From: Vitis vinifera
Taxonomy: Eukaryota; Streptophyta; Magnoliopsida; Vitales; Vitaceae
NCBI RefSeq assembly: GCF_030704535.1
Contig: NC_081820.1
Span: forward strand, 23,232,001-23,296,000
DNA: 64,000 bases
Reading direction: 5' to 3'
In this document: positions 1 through 12,693 of the stretch, piece by piece
Position numbering within the stretch: position 1 is the first letter of the stretch
Layout of the letters: every line of letters starts with the position of its first letter
Position numbers and translations under genes: made by a program
Notes under the pieces: model-generated
Seen by the model: only the letters and a program-made list of their open reading frames with translations
Told to the model about the DNA's origin: nothing
Database searches by the model: none

Positions 1-29
1 CCTTTGTTGATTTTGAGAAAAAAAATTAA

Positions 30-300
30 TATTTTTAAAAAATACTTTTATTTAATTTAATATTTTAAAAAAATACTTTTATGTAATTTAATACTTTTTA
101 AAATACTTTTATTTAATTTAATATTTTTAAAAAATAAATTTATTTAATTTAATATTTTTTTAAAATAAATTTATTTAATTTAATATTTTTTAAAAATAAA
201 TTTATTTAATTTAATATTTTTTAAAAATAAATTTATTTAATTTAATATTTAATTTAATATTTTTGAAAACTACTTTTATTTAATTTAGTATTTTTGAAAA
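30..300. repeat. AT-rich tandem repeat
   Basis: About seven diverged head-to-tail units of roughly 30-40 bp built from the pattern TTTATTTAATTTAATATTTT followed by an A-run. The sequence is almost pure A+T and has no coding potential. The rest of 1-472 is AT-rich with nothing recognisable. It lies just outside the left edge of duplication copy A and has no visible counterpart beside copy B, where a large LTR sits instead. Confidence 0.7.
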
Positions 301-472
301 AAAAATTATTGAAAAAAATTATTTAACTTAATTTTATAAAATATTTTATATGTGTTCTTAAAGGGTATATTTGTCCGTTACTATTTCATATCCTTCAACT
401 CAATTTGAAGAGTTATATAAACTTTTTGTTAATTTGGGGGCCCATCTACCCCCCAAAAGATAATTCTCCCTA

Positions 473-1192
<720 letters not shown>

Positions 1193-1946
1193 TGTAGAGA
1201 CCCCTCTCTCCGAGAACACGTGGCACGCATCTTACAATGACACATGGCACGCATTGTCATCCGAGTCACCCTTATCCGGATCTTCCTATAAAGCACACAT
1301 GACACGCTTTTCCTACCCGGGCTACCTCAAGGAAGATCAAACGACACTTATAAACATAACATCCGGATGGCTTACACAATTACATCCGGATGATCAACAT
1401 ATGTCATCCGGATATAATTGTCCGGATCATTGACTGAAGTAAGGCAAGTCTTACACGTTATCACAACAACCATCCATGGCCCACGTTCCGCCACCTGCAG
1501 GGTGAGAGGACAAGATGAAGTGACAACAAGTCACTTCCTACGATCATTCCACATGATCACTTCCCACGATCTCTGACAGCCGCATCATCACCTACCACGA
1601 TCCCTGTCAGCCGCCCGTAGGGTGATGATGGTCCTGCTGCTACCTAATGTCATCATGACAACATAAAATATCTCCCCACCATTAATGAGAGGAACAATGC
1701 TCCTGGAACTATATATAAACCTTCACACGAAGAGGAAGGTAATCTCCTGAGACCTAGTAAAAGGCCAACTGATTTATCTCTCTCCCTAACCATGGCTAAC
1801 AAAACCATCGGAGGGTGCATCCGGACACCCTGTCCGGATGCCCTTTTTGCAGGTATAACGACTGAATCAAGAACCTATTTTGGTTGAGGTCGCGCATCCG
1901 TCCATTTGACAACTACGTGGATCGTCAGGGACGCGAGGCATCAACA
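1193..1946 (+). repeat. 5' LTR of Tat element
   Basis: Direct repeat of 10,762-11,513, starting TGTAGAGACC and ending ATCAACA. It carries a TATA-like box near 1712 and seven copies of the palindromic hexamer TCCGGA. Open frames at 1185-1433 and 10,517-11,002 lie mainly in LTR sequence and are not genes. Confidence 0.95.
1709..1719 (+). promoter_or_regulatory. Candidate TATA box of the 5' LTR
   Basis: CTATATATAAA lies in the 3' third of the LTR, where the U3/R boundary is expected; the same box occurs in the 3' LTR near 11,279. It is the best TATA match in the LTR. Assignment is by position and motif only. Confidence 0.55.
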
Positions 1947-1947
1947 T

Positions 1948-1965
1948 TGGCGCCGTCTGTGGGAA
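1948..1965 (+). other. Primer-binding site
   Basis: TGGCGCCGTCTGTGGGAA begins one base after the 5' LTR, the expected place for tRNA priming of minus-strand synthesis. It begins with TGG, as expected for pairing with a tRNA CCA end. It is not the initiator-Met type; I cannot name the tRNA with confidence. Confidence 0.8.
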
Positions 1966-1995
1966 ATTTTCATTTTGATTCAGTCACTAGCAAAG

Positions 1996-4900
1996 ATGGT
2001 CACACCTTCCCGAAGTCGTTCATCTAGTAGGGGAGAGGATGATAATTTTGAATGGCGTCAAACCATCGAAAGAAGACAGTTGGCAAGCGAACGACAACTG
2101 AAAGCTCTCCTCTAGGAGACAGAAAGATTGAGAGAAGAAAACGCTGTATTGCGCATCCAGGCTTCAACATCAGGGCCTCCTCGACGTCAGCATTCAAAAG
2201 GCAAAGTAGCAAACTCAAGGCCTCAACAAGAACCAGAACCAATATATCCTGGGACAACAAGAGCCATCCTAGGAGCATGCAACGTGAGGCCTCATGAGCC
2301 ACACACGCCTATGCCCCGAGCTCCCCGTGAGGAAAGCTCACACTCTACTCACTTTTCAGCGAAAAGACAATGCGACAGAAGATCTCAATTGTCAAATTCA
2401 ATGCGCGCAAGACTAGGCCCACAAGAGCCTGGAAGACCAAGGCCACCAGTAGCCACAACCTGGGCGTCACGCCCTGACCCTATGATCACCCCTATGGTAT
2501 AGAACGTGCACCCGCATCGTGACCCCATGGTCACCCTCGTGATGCGGAACGTTCATTCGCACCCAGCGGTATAGCAAGCTGGGGGAAACCTCCCAAACGA
2601 GCCACCCATTGGCTCCATCAGCAAAAGGTTGGATGACATGCTCTCCACGCCCTTCTGCTCTCATATCATTCATTACGAGCCCCCAAGGGGATTCCTCGTA
2701 CCAAAATTCTCCACATACGATGGGACCAGCGATCCCTTCGATCACATCATGCATTATCGACAGCTTATGACGCTCGATATTGGCAACGATGCATTACTAT
2801 GCAAAGTGTTCCCCGCCAGCCTATAGGGGCAGGCCCTCTCATGGTTTCATCGCCTACCACCCAACTCTGTTGGCAATTTCAGGGACCTGTCCGAAGCTTT
2901 CGTGAGACAATACTTGTGCTCCGCTCGACACAAGCAAAATATCAGCACCCTGTAGAACATAAAAATGCAAGATAACGAATCCTTGAGGGAATTTGTGAAG
3001 CGGTTTGGCCAAGCCGTACTTCAAGTAGAGGCTTGCAGCATGGATGTTGTCCTGCAAATCTTCAAGCGAAGCATCTGTCCAGGCACTCCATTTTTCGAAT
3101 CACTGGCCAAAAAGCCTCCTACAACGATGGATGACTTATTCAGGCGTGCCAACAAATATTCAATGCTCGAAGATGACGTGCGTGCAGCCACCCAGCAAGT
3201 TTTGGTTGCCGGACGACCATCTAGAGGTGACGCAGACAGAAATGCTAAACCTCCGAACCGGCCAAGGCTGTCTAACCGAAGGCAGGAAGGGCCAAGTCGC
3301 CCTGAAAGGCCGCCTCCCACACCTCTTTCCATATCATATGAAAAACTTCTCCCTATGATCCAAGGCTTGTCTGACTTCAGGTGGCCAAGACCCCAAGGAA
3401 CAGACCCATCCACAAGGGATCATAGCAAGAAATGTGTCTTCCACAAGGAACACGGTCACACGACAGAAACATGCAGGAGCCTCCAGTATCTGGTCGAGAG
3501 GCTCATCAAGGCAAGACATCTAAAGCAATATCTCCGCTCAGATATTGAAGGAAAATTCACTTCCCAACATCACAATCCTGGAGCCCCTAGGGCCCCAGCC
3601 ACCCCCAAGGCCGTTATAAACTATATTAATGGAGGTCCATCTGACGAAGAATACGACTCTAGGCGAAAGAGGCAAAAATTGTTGCGGGCTGCATCAATAC
3701 ACGAACGTTTCAATTCCATCCGGCCTGGGCTAACTGGAGGGGGCCCTCGCCCCATAGATGGGACAATCATTTTCCCACCAGTAGATCCCACCCGAACACT
3801 GCAACCACATCGCGACGCCCTCATCTTGTCCCTGGAAATAGGAGACTTCGATGTGCGGCGTATCTTGGTTGACCCAGGCAGTTCGGCCGACCTTGTATAA
3901 GCATCGGTCGTTAGCCACATGGGACACAGTCTCGCAGGCCTTGAAAACCCTGGACGAATCTTGTCCGGATTCAACAGATCATCAATATTGCCGGTCCAAG
4001 CTGGCCCAATCACTCTCAACGTACAATTCTCGGTGGTACAAGAGTTATCACCCTTCAATATCATCTTGGGGCGCACATGGCTACATTACATGAAAGTCAT
4101 CCCCTCTACATATCATCAAATGGTGAGTTTCCTCACCAACGAAGGGCAAATTGACCTATATGGCAGCCAACTGGCCACTCGTCAATGCTATCAGATAGCA
4201 CGAGAAGCAGAGGCCAACCAGGAGGATGCATCTCCCCCTGAACCCAGCCATACACATGACCAATAGCAATTATTGGGTCCGGCGGACAAAGATCCCCCGG
4301 CAGCAGATCCCTTACAAACGATCCAAATTTCGGAGGAAAACATTCACCTCACGAACATCAGTTCCCTCATGACGACCGAAGAAACTCAAAGCATGCAAAA
4401 TATTCTCAGACGGAATCATGACATCTTCGCATGGGCACATTCTGATATGAGGGGAATTCATCCCTCTATTGCATCTCACAGGCTTAACGTCTTTTCAACT
4501 GCCAAACCCGTCCGGCAGAAGATTAGGCGCTTTCACCCGGATAGGCAAAAAGTCATCCGGAATGAGATTGACAAATTACTGGAATCCGGATTCATCAGAG
4601 AAGTAGCTTATCCGGATTGGTTAGCCAACGTAGTGGTGGTACCCAAAAAAGAAGGGAAATGGCGGGTTTGCGTAGATTACACCAACCTCAATAATGCATG
4701 TCCAAAAGACAGTTTCCCTTTACCACGAATAGATCAAATTGTGGATTCCACTGCAGGGCAAGGGATGCTCTCTTTCTTAGATGCCTTCTCCGGATATCAC
4801 CAGATTCCCATGTCTCCAACTGACGAAGAAAAAACAACATTCATAACGCCACACGACCTCTATTGCTACAAAGTCATGTCGTTCGGACTCAAAAACGCTG

Positions 4901-7529
4901 GCGCCACTTATCAGAGACTGATGACAAAGATCTTCAAACCTCTGATAGGCCACACAGTAGAGGTATATATTGATGATATCGTGGTTAAAAGCAAAACCCG
5001 AGAGGAGCATGTTCTTCATTTACAAGAAGTTTTTCACCTCTTGAGGAAGTATGGCATGAAGCTGAATCCTTCCAAATGCGCCTTTGGCGTAAGTGCTGGC
5101 AAATTTCTGGGTTTTATGGTCAGCCAAAGAGGGATAGAGGTGAGCCCAGACCAAATCAAGGCAGTCATGGAAACACCTCCCCCCAGGAGCAAGAAGGAAT
5201 TACAGCGCCTTACGGGCAAACTCGTCGCACTAGGGCGTTTTATAGCCCGCTTCACTGATGAATTGCGACCTTTCTTCTTGGCAATTCGAAAGGCTGGAGC
5301 AAACGGATGGACGGACAGCTGTCAAAACGCTTTTGAAAAGATTAAACATTGTCTTACGCAGCCACCCATCTTGAGCAGTCTCATTCCAAAAGAAAAATTG
5401 TACATGTATCTGGCTGTATCAAAATGGGCAATCAGCGATGTTCTATTCCGCTGCCCCTCACCCAAGGAGCAGAAACCAATCTACTACGTCAGCAGAGCCT
5501 TGGCGGACGTAGAAACCAGGTATTCAAAAATGGAGCTAACGGCCTTAGCCCTTCGAAGCGCTGCCCAAAAGCTCCGCCCCTATTTCCAAGCCCACCCGGT
5601 GATCGTGCTGACCGATCAACCCCTCCGCAACATTCTGCACAAACCAGATTTAACCGGAAGAATGCTGCAGTGGGCTATCGAATTGAGCGAATTTGGAATC
5701 GAATTCCAACCTAGATTGTCCATGAAAGGCCAAGTAATGGCTGACTTCGTGCTAGAATATTCCCGAAGGCCTAACCAACACCAGGAATCAAGTGAAAAAG
5801 AATGGTGGACTTTGCGAGTTGATGGAGCTTCATGATCATCAGGGTCCGGAGTCGGGCTTCTGCTACAATCCCCAATTGGTGAGCACCTGGAGCAAGTCAT
5901 CCGGCTGGGATTCCCTGCCTCTAACAATGAAGCAGAATACGAGGCCATCTTGTCCGGATTGGATCTCGCCCTTGCCCTATCCGTATCCAAGCTCCGGATC
6001 TACAGTGATTCGCAACTCGTGGTAAGACACGTCCAGAAGGAATATGAGGCCAAGGATGCACATATGGCGCGATACCTAACGAAAGTAAGGAACACCTTAC
6101 AGCAATTCACCGAATGGACAGTCGAAAAAATCAAGCGAACTGAAAATGAGCGCACTGACGCCTTGGCAGGTATAGCTGCCTCCCTTCCTATCAAAGAAGT
6201 CATTCTATTGCCTATACATGTGCAAACCGACCCCTCTGTCGTAGGAATCTCCACTTGCAATACCATTGAGGCAAACCAAACAAACGACCAAGAGTGGACG
6301 GACAATATTGCAGAATATCTCCGGACAGACACTCTACCCGGAGATCCCAAACAGGCATACAAAATCCGGGTGCAAGCTGCCTGTTTCACCTTAATTGGGG
6401 GGCACTTGTACAAACGATCCTTCACAGGACCCTACCTTCGGTGCCTAGGGCATTCAAAGGCCCAATATGTGTTAGCTGAGTTACACGAGGGAGTATGCGG
6501 GAATCATTTCGGAGGACGATCTCTAGCACATAGAGCCCATTCGCAAGGATATTATTGGCCAACAATGAAGAAGGATGCGACAGCCTATGTCAAAAAATGT
6601 GATAAATGTCAAAGGTATGCTCCCATTCCACATATGCTGTCAGCAACATTAAAATCAATCTCAGGCCCATGGCCCTTTGCGCAACGGGGCATGGACATAG
6701 TGGGACCCCTCCCAACAGCACCTGCCCAGAAGAAGTTCCTCCTTGTCGCCACAAATTACTTCAGTAAATGGTGGAAGCTGAAGCATATGTTGGCATCAAA
6801 GACAAGGATGTCACCAAGTTCGTATGGAAAAACATCGTCTGCCGTTTTGGAATTCCACAAACTATCATAGCTGACAATGGTCCTCAATTTGACAGTATCG
6901 CATTCAGGAATTTTTGTTCGGAGCTGAATATCCGGAATTCATACTCCACACCGCGTTATCCTCAAAGTAACGGGCAAGCAGAAGCCACAAACAAAACTCT
7001 GATCACTGCCTTAAAGAAAATGCTCGAACAAGCCAAAGGGAAATGGGTGGAGGAGCTACCCGGCGTCCTATGGGCCTATCGAACCACATCCGGACGACCA
7101 ACAGGAAATACTCCTTTCGCCCTCGCATACGGAATGGACGCAGTCATTCTTACTGAAATAGGTCTACCTACCATCCGGACTGACGCGGCAAAGCAGAATG
7201 ATGCAAACACAGAGTTGGGAAGAAACTTGGATTGGGCAAATGAAATAAGGAAAAGCGCAGCCATCTGAATGGCAGACTATCAACAAAGAGCATCCGCCCA
7301 TTACAATCGCAAAATAAGGCCCAGAAGCTTCAAAAATGGTACGCTAGTCCTTAGAAAAGTTTTTGAAAACACTGCTGAAATGGGCGCAGGGAAATTCCAA
7401 GCTAACTGGGAAGGACCCTATAAAGTGTTGAAGGCAAGTGAAAGTGGAGCCTATCATCTACAAAAGTTAGACGGAACTTCATTACTTAGACCATGGAATG
7501 TGTCTAATTTAAAACAGTATTATCAATAA
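1996..7529 (+). pseudogene. gag-pol polyprotein of Tat element, broken
   Basis: A single reading frame runs from ATG 1996 through gag (core about 2690-3200; zinc knuckle C-x3-H-x3-GH-x4-C near 3430-3480), protease (DPGS motif near 3870-3890), reverse transcriptase (YIDD at 4966-4977), RNase H (about 5370-5640), a second archaeal-type RNase H (about 5810-6170, with NEAEYEA and DSQLVV), integrase zinc domain (about 6480-6620) and core. The integrase triad is visible: Asp 6694, Asp about 6873, Glu 6981. It is interrupted by in-frame stops ending at 2115, 2502, 2574, 2826, 2955, 3900, 4266, 5835 and 7268, and by a one-base deletion near 6770. Each stop could come from one C-to-T change in a Gln or Arg codon. 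An Asn replaces the usual Asp in the VATDYFSKW-type motif of integrase. Not functional. Confidence 0.92.
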
Positions 7530-7661
7530 AAAAGCAAGTCAAAATACAAATGAGTAAAGAGATGTTTTATTCATATGTATAAATATATGTACAAGGAGGT
7601 CTCCGGATCACATAAAGTACAGAAAGAAGATTATAGCAAAGTTGCAAAAAGAGAAAAGCTA

Positions 7662-10100
7662 TCAGGGAGCAGGCTTGTCTAAAAGTTTCTTTTCTTCACC
7701 CGGAGGAATTGAAGGGACATCCCGCTTGATGTCATTCTTCTTCATACAGCAACGATAGCCGAAGAGAAACATGTCATCCACTTGCTTTTGGTAGTCCGCT
7801 TCAAGCGTCTCCCTGTCTGCAGCAAACTCTCCCTCTAGCTCCTCTTTTTGCGCTGCTAGGCGCAGCTGCAAATCCTCATTCTGCTTCTTTTCAATCGAAG
7901 CCTCCGTCCGGAGTTGCCTCACCTCCCCCCTCAGCTGGGCCATCTCATCCTCTGCCTCGTGCAGGTGGATGACTGCTGACTCCTCCCGGCTCTTTGCCTT
8001 AGCCAAATCCGCCCGGAGAGCTTCATTGTCCTCTCGAGCGGTGGATAAACTGGCTTCGGCCTCCTCCATTCTCAAGCGCAGCTGATCTTCACTATTTTTG
8101 CGCTGAGACGCGAAGGCCTTCATGTAATCAATGGTTCGCAGCAAGTCAGTGAATAAATTGTATTGTTGAGCCATGCCGCGAAGACCACTTACCAGCTGCA
8201 TACAAGCACACAAGCAAGAAAAACAAAGTTATAAATCATACCACAAAAACATATCAGAGTGACAAAGAATCAAGAAGCACAAAAAACAGTATACCGTTTC
8301 CACCATCTCGAACATCTAGGCTGAAGGCATGACAGTGGTCAAGCCGAGTGGAATCTGTTCCAGCTTCTCTTCCAACTCTGCGTAGCTAAAAGGGCTAGCG
8401 GAGGTGCAAGCCGCATCATTAACAGGATTCCCCCCTGATGAGGCGACAGAAGGCGACTCCTCTTCCGGATTCGGGACCTCAACATTTTCGGCCGGACGGG
8501 TCTCTCTGGGAGCATCCTCATCCGGGACCACCACCGGGACGGCTAGAGTCTCAGTTGCCATCTCCACCTCGCCCCCCTCCGGATGAGCATCTTAGGCGGA
8601 TGAGCAACTAACTTCAATCTCTTGCAATCGATCTTAAAGCCGCCCGATGAGTCCCGACTTTAGATTGCGCGTCGAGCACGACCTCTTTGAAGATGACCCC
8701 TTTACCGGAACAAGAGCGAGACAGTTTGGATCGTCAGAGGGCTGACTCTAGCTTTCTGCCGCTGTTTCCTCCATTGGAGTCGCGCAAAGGGCCTCAGCTG
8801 CATCAGCATCCGGATGGGGGGAGCCGGGATGGTTTATGGACGCAGCTTCCTCAGCCAAAGTAGCCAAACGGGCAACCATCGACAAGGAGGGCCCCGAATG
8901 GTTCAGCCCCGCGATGTGTCCGGGGCCACTTGAAATAGAGTGGGGGGCAGGGTTCACTAGCTCCTCTATTATTACCTCCGCCGCATGAGTAATAGGCGGA
9001 GGAACAAATTCCTTTGGAGGAGTGGGCTCCTTCACTCCCTTCCCATTTTTGACCAGCTTCCTTTTTTTCGCTGGGGCTTTCTTTGGAGGGGAGGCGGCGC
9101 TGCGTTTCTGTCCGGGAGCCTTCCGTAGAGTTCCCTCGTTTTTTCTCTTCTCCCGATCATCAAGGAGTGCTTGGCGTTTTTCAGCATCAGCTTCTTTCAC
9201 CTCCTGATAGATGGAGAGATCCTTCAAAATGTAATGCTCCCCAGGCACTACCTCCTTTGGCATCTTCCTGGGGAGAATGTTGACGACATACTCCTAGGAC
9301 TCTCGGACGACGGCCATTAGGTTCCGCACAGTGAGCAGCGTCCCATAATGCCTCTCCTTAGCGTCTATCTCAAATAATTTATTGAGGCAGGCAAAAGACG
9401 TTTTTTCTACCCAGTCAACTATGTGGCCCCTCCTTTCCGGACCTACATTATCAGCAACAAAAGATAAAAATGTCATCCGGAAAGATCAACAAAAAGACAA
9501 CAAGGTAAAAGCCGGACAAAACCCGCAAGCAAACTTACCCGGAAGCACTGTGGAGTAGTTTGGAGAAAAAGGCCTCGCCGGATGCTCCAATAGCCCCGCC
9601 CACGCTCCCCGGACCATCACATGTCCTTTCGCCCCTCCCTTCGTCGAATCCGGCAGCTCCGTCACCAATTGAAGGGAGTGCAGGTGAGCAGACATGCTAA
9701 AGATGTCATTTTTTCCCTTCTTTAGGGAGTAGACAAAAAGAACCTCTAGCAGCGAGAGGTCGAGATTGTACAGCATGTTTATAATGTTGCATCCCATCAG
9801 CACCCGGACTATGTTGGGATTGATGAAGGCGGGTGGAATCTGGGTGAAATGGAGGAATTCCTTGAACAACGCCGGAAGAGGGAACCGGAGCCCCGCGTTG
9901 AATTGCTCTTTTGAGAAAATGATGGCATTTCCTTCAGCTTTCTCAGTTGGCACAAGCTCCTCCTCATTCAGCAATTCCACGGTCACACCATTTGGGATAC
10001 AGAACCGATACCGGAACTCCTTCACATTCAGTTTGTCTATAGATTTCTCACGAGCATCGCTGGCCCGGACAGATGAGACAGCTTTCTTCTTTGCAGACAT
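7662..10100 (-). pseudogene. Antisense extra ORF of Tat element (putative gypsy-type transposon protein), spliced, broken
   Basis: Reading leftwards from ATG 10,100, the first part (10,100-9539) resembles the plant 'putative gypsy type transposon' domain (Transposase_28-like), with a FCIPNGVTVELL-type start. A GT-AG intron at 9538-9443 joins it in phase to a second part rich in Lys/Pro/Ala (9442 to about 8296). A further junction leads to a strongly predicted coiled coil (about 8197-7662, Glu/Arg/Leu heptads). Stops at 9296-9294, 8750-8748, two TAA codons within 8580-8640 and 8318-8316 interrupt the frame; each fits a Gln codon changed by C-to-T. Antisense ORFs at this position are known in Tat elements; their role is unknown. 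The intron is inferred from splice consensus and matching phase. Confidence 0.75.
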
Positions 10101-10520
10101 TTTTTAGCCTGAGGCTGAACCGAAACCTACATACAAGAAGCGCAACAGTCAAAAACAGCAAACCAAAAACTCACAAACCCTAACCAAGCAGTCAAAAACA
10201 CCCTCAAAAAACCCCAGAAAACCAACAAATTCCAACATTCCACACAGTCGCAAGCGGCTTGCCCAAAAAAGACAGAAACGAAGCCAACAAACAACAAAGC
10301 GCAACAAAGGGAAAAACAAGAGCAAAATGCACGTACCAAGTGGAAATCTGAAGAAGAAATGGTGAAAACTGCGATACAGTCACCGGTTGCGACACAAAAT
10401 CACCGGCAGAAAAGTTCTAGGGTTTCGCTTAGAAAAGCAAAGGAGAGCACAGAAGGAAGAAGAAGCAAAACTCTCAGAAAAAACGCAGTAGGAAAAAATG
10501 CAACAGAAGACACAGTTTGC

Positions 10521-10530
10521 TATTTATAGG
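10521..10530 (-). promoter_or_regulatory. Candidate TATA box for the antisense ORF
   Basis: On the minus strand the sequence reads CCTATAAATA, a near-ideal plant TATA box, about 420 bp upstream of the antisense ATG at 10,100 and outside the 3' LTR. The stretch between (10,101-10,520) has no ORF of note and would be leader, possibly with an intron. It suggests transcription of the antisense ORF independent of the LTRs. Confidence 0.55.
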
Positions 10531-10747
10531 GGGGACAGCCCCTCGGAAAGCCAAACGCACAGCTGCAACATCATTGAAACGACATGCTGCCTGGGAATAC
10601 CCAGAGTCGGCGGCTCATCATAAATGCCTTTTTGGCTCCCGCACCCCCACTCGCCACGTGGCCCAACCAGACAAAAAGTCGACTTCGGTTTCAAAAACCA
10701 ATTATTTTTTAACCCGCCCATTTTTGCTCAAGCAAAATAGGCAAGTT

Positions 10748-10761
10748 AAAAAGAGGGGCAT
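10748..10761 (+). other. Polypurine tract
   Basis: AAAAAGAGGGGCAT lies directly against the first TG of the 3' LTR, the standard place for plus-strand priming. Confidence 0.8.
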
Positions 10762-11513
10762 TGTAGGGACCCCTCTCTCCGAGAACACGTGGCACGCATC
10801 TTACAGTGACACATGGCACGCATTGTCATCCAAGTCACCCTCATCCGGATCTTCCTATAAAGCACACATGGCGCGCTTTTCCTATCCAGACTACCTCAAG
10901 GAAGATCAAACGACACTTATAAACATAACATCCGGATGGCTTACACAATTACATCCGGATGATCAACATATGTCATCCGGATATAATTGTCCGGATCATT
11001 GACTGAAGTAAGGCAAGTCTTACACGTTATCACAACAACCAGTCATGGCCCACGTTCCGCCACCTGCAGGGTGAGAGGACAAGATGAAGTGACAACAAGT
11101 CACTTCCTACGATCATTCCACATGATCACTTCCCACAATCTCTGACAGCCGCATCATCACCTACCACGATCCCTGTCAGCCGCCCGTAGGGTGATGATGG
11201 CCCTGCTGCCACCTAATGTCATCATGACAACATAAAATATCTCCCCACCATTAATGAGAAGAACAGTGCTCCTGGAACTATATATAAACCTTCACACGAA
11301 GAGGAAAGTAATCTCCTGAGACCTAGTAAAAGGCCAACTGATTTATCTCTCCCTAACCATGGCTAACAAAACCATCGGAGGGTGCGTCCGGACACCCTGT
11401 CTGAATGCCCTTTTTGCAGGTATAACGACTGAATCAAGAACCTATTTTGGTTGAGGTCGCGCATCCGTCCATTTGGCAACTACGTGGATCGTCAAGGACC
11501 CGAGGCATCAACA
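10762..11513 (+). repeat. 3' LTR of Tat element
   Basis: 752 bp, about 97% identical to the 5' LTR by hand count, ending ATCAACA before the target duplication GAGTA. Two TCCGGA sites of the 5' copy are changed here by C-to-T or G-to-A transitions. Confidence 0.95.
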
Positions 11514-12264
11514 GAGTAGGGTGCACGAGATCAAATCGAGATGTGTGATGACCATTACAATTAATGACTAGTTCTGAGACATGCAAAAGAATTGTTGATA
11601 AGAAAGAATATCTGCAGCTCCATATGTCAGACATGATGTAAAAAGTATGTCATGGTCTTGATTATTCCAGGAGCTGACCAGCTCAATACTTGACCATCAA
11701 CCACTTAAAGCAAAGTCTTTTGGGCTTTAGCAATATTACATACTTAGACTATAGTTGCATTTCAACTATATTTGTCAAAAAATTGATAATATTACATACT
11801 TAGACCCATTAAAATCTTATAGAAATCTTCCCAAAATAATATGAGAATTTAATATTAATAACATATCTTAATTAGGTTATTTATGAGAATTTGAGAGAAA
11901 AATAAATTTCCTCATACACTTTTTTTTTTAAAAAAAAAGACTTTTTTCATAGTAATTAAATATAAGAAAGCTATTTTTGAAGATTAAATTTAGTTTCAGA
12001 TTTTCTTAAAATATGAACAATTACTGTCAGTAATCATTGGTTGGCCGCCGCCAAGTCTTCTGCAATTGATTATGTTGTTGCCCACTTGCCCACATGCAGC
12101 CTAAACGCGTAGACCAAGTCTTGGGATCTCTTTCACGTAACATAAAACCGAAAGCAACTGAGGAAAAGTGTAGCTATAAGAATCCCGAAGTGATTCCTTG
12201 GAATTCATAGGTTTTGAATTAAGTTGAATTACTCTCTTTGCATCTTCTGATCAGGAATTCAAAC

Positions 12265-12693
12265 ATGGAGTGTAGGAAGTTCCAGATTGCCATTCTTTCA
12301 GCTCAAGGTCTTGAGAACGTCCGAGAAATATTCAGAATGAAAGTCTACGCCCAGCTTTCAATCCCCGGCAATCCCCAAATAAAGAGAGAAACCCCAGTGG
12401 ACACAGAGGGGGAGACCAACCCCGCATGGAACTCCACCATTAGATTCACAATAGGCAATCAGGCAGTCGAACACCAAGGCGTCGTGTTCGTCATCAAGCT
12501 ATACTGCAGCCGGGCCCTAGGAGACCGGTACATCGGTGAGGTGAGCCTATCTTTCAAGGACCTGTTTGATGGTGCCGCACCCACCAGCCAAGGCCGCAGC
12601 AGCGGTATTGTAAGTTACCCAGTGAAAAGGGGTGCAGCGGATTCACAAGGGCTATTGAACTTTTCATACTCTTTTGGGGGTATAGTGGGTTAA
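12265..12693 (+). pseudogene. C2-domain (SRC2-like) gene, copy A, C-terminus lost
   Basis: This is nearly identical to the intact copy at 26,942 over the C2 domain (MECRKFQIAILSAQGLENV start, residues 1 to about 135). A 2-bp deletion near 12,686, compared with copy B, shifts the frame into an immediate stop, giving 142 codons rather than 188. The lost part is the hydrophobic C-terminal segment that could anchor the protein. The C2 fold itself is complete, so a soluble short protein could be made; whether it is expressed cannot be told. I start at the second Met in frame because SRC2-type proteins begin MECR; an upstream Met would add nine residues. A CTATAAGAA box lies near 12,174. Confidence 0.75.

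Larger units (their letters stand above)
1193..11513 (+). mobile_element. Ty3/gypsy LTR retrotransposon, Tat lineage, full length but decayed
   Basis: The 10.3-kb element is bounded by LTRs of 754 and 752 bp (TG...CA) and flanked by the 5-bp duplication GAGTA (1188-1192 and 11,514-11,518). The uninterrupted site GAGTAGGGTGCACGAG is preserved in the second duplication copy at 22,985. Order: 5' LTR, primer-binding site, one gag-pro-RT-RNaseH-RNaseH-integrase frame, an antisense extra ORF, polypurine tract, 3' LTR. The second, archaeal-type RNase H and the antisense ORF between pol and the 3' LTR are Tat-lineage traits. A hand alignment of the LTRs gives about 23 substitutions, nearly all transitions, plus one 2-bp indel (about 3%), so the insertion is fairly recent. 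All coding frames carry stops, so it cannot act autonomously. Confidence 0.93.
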
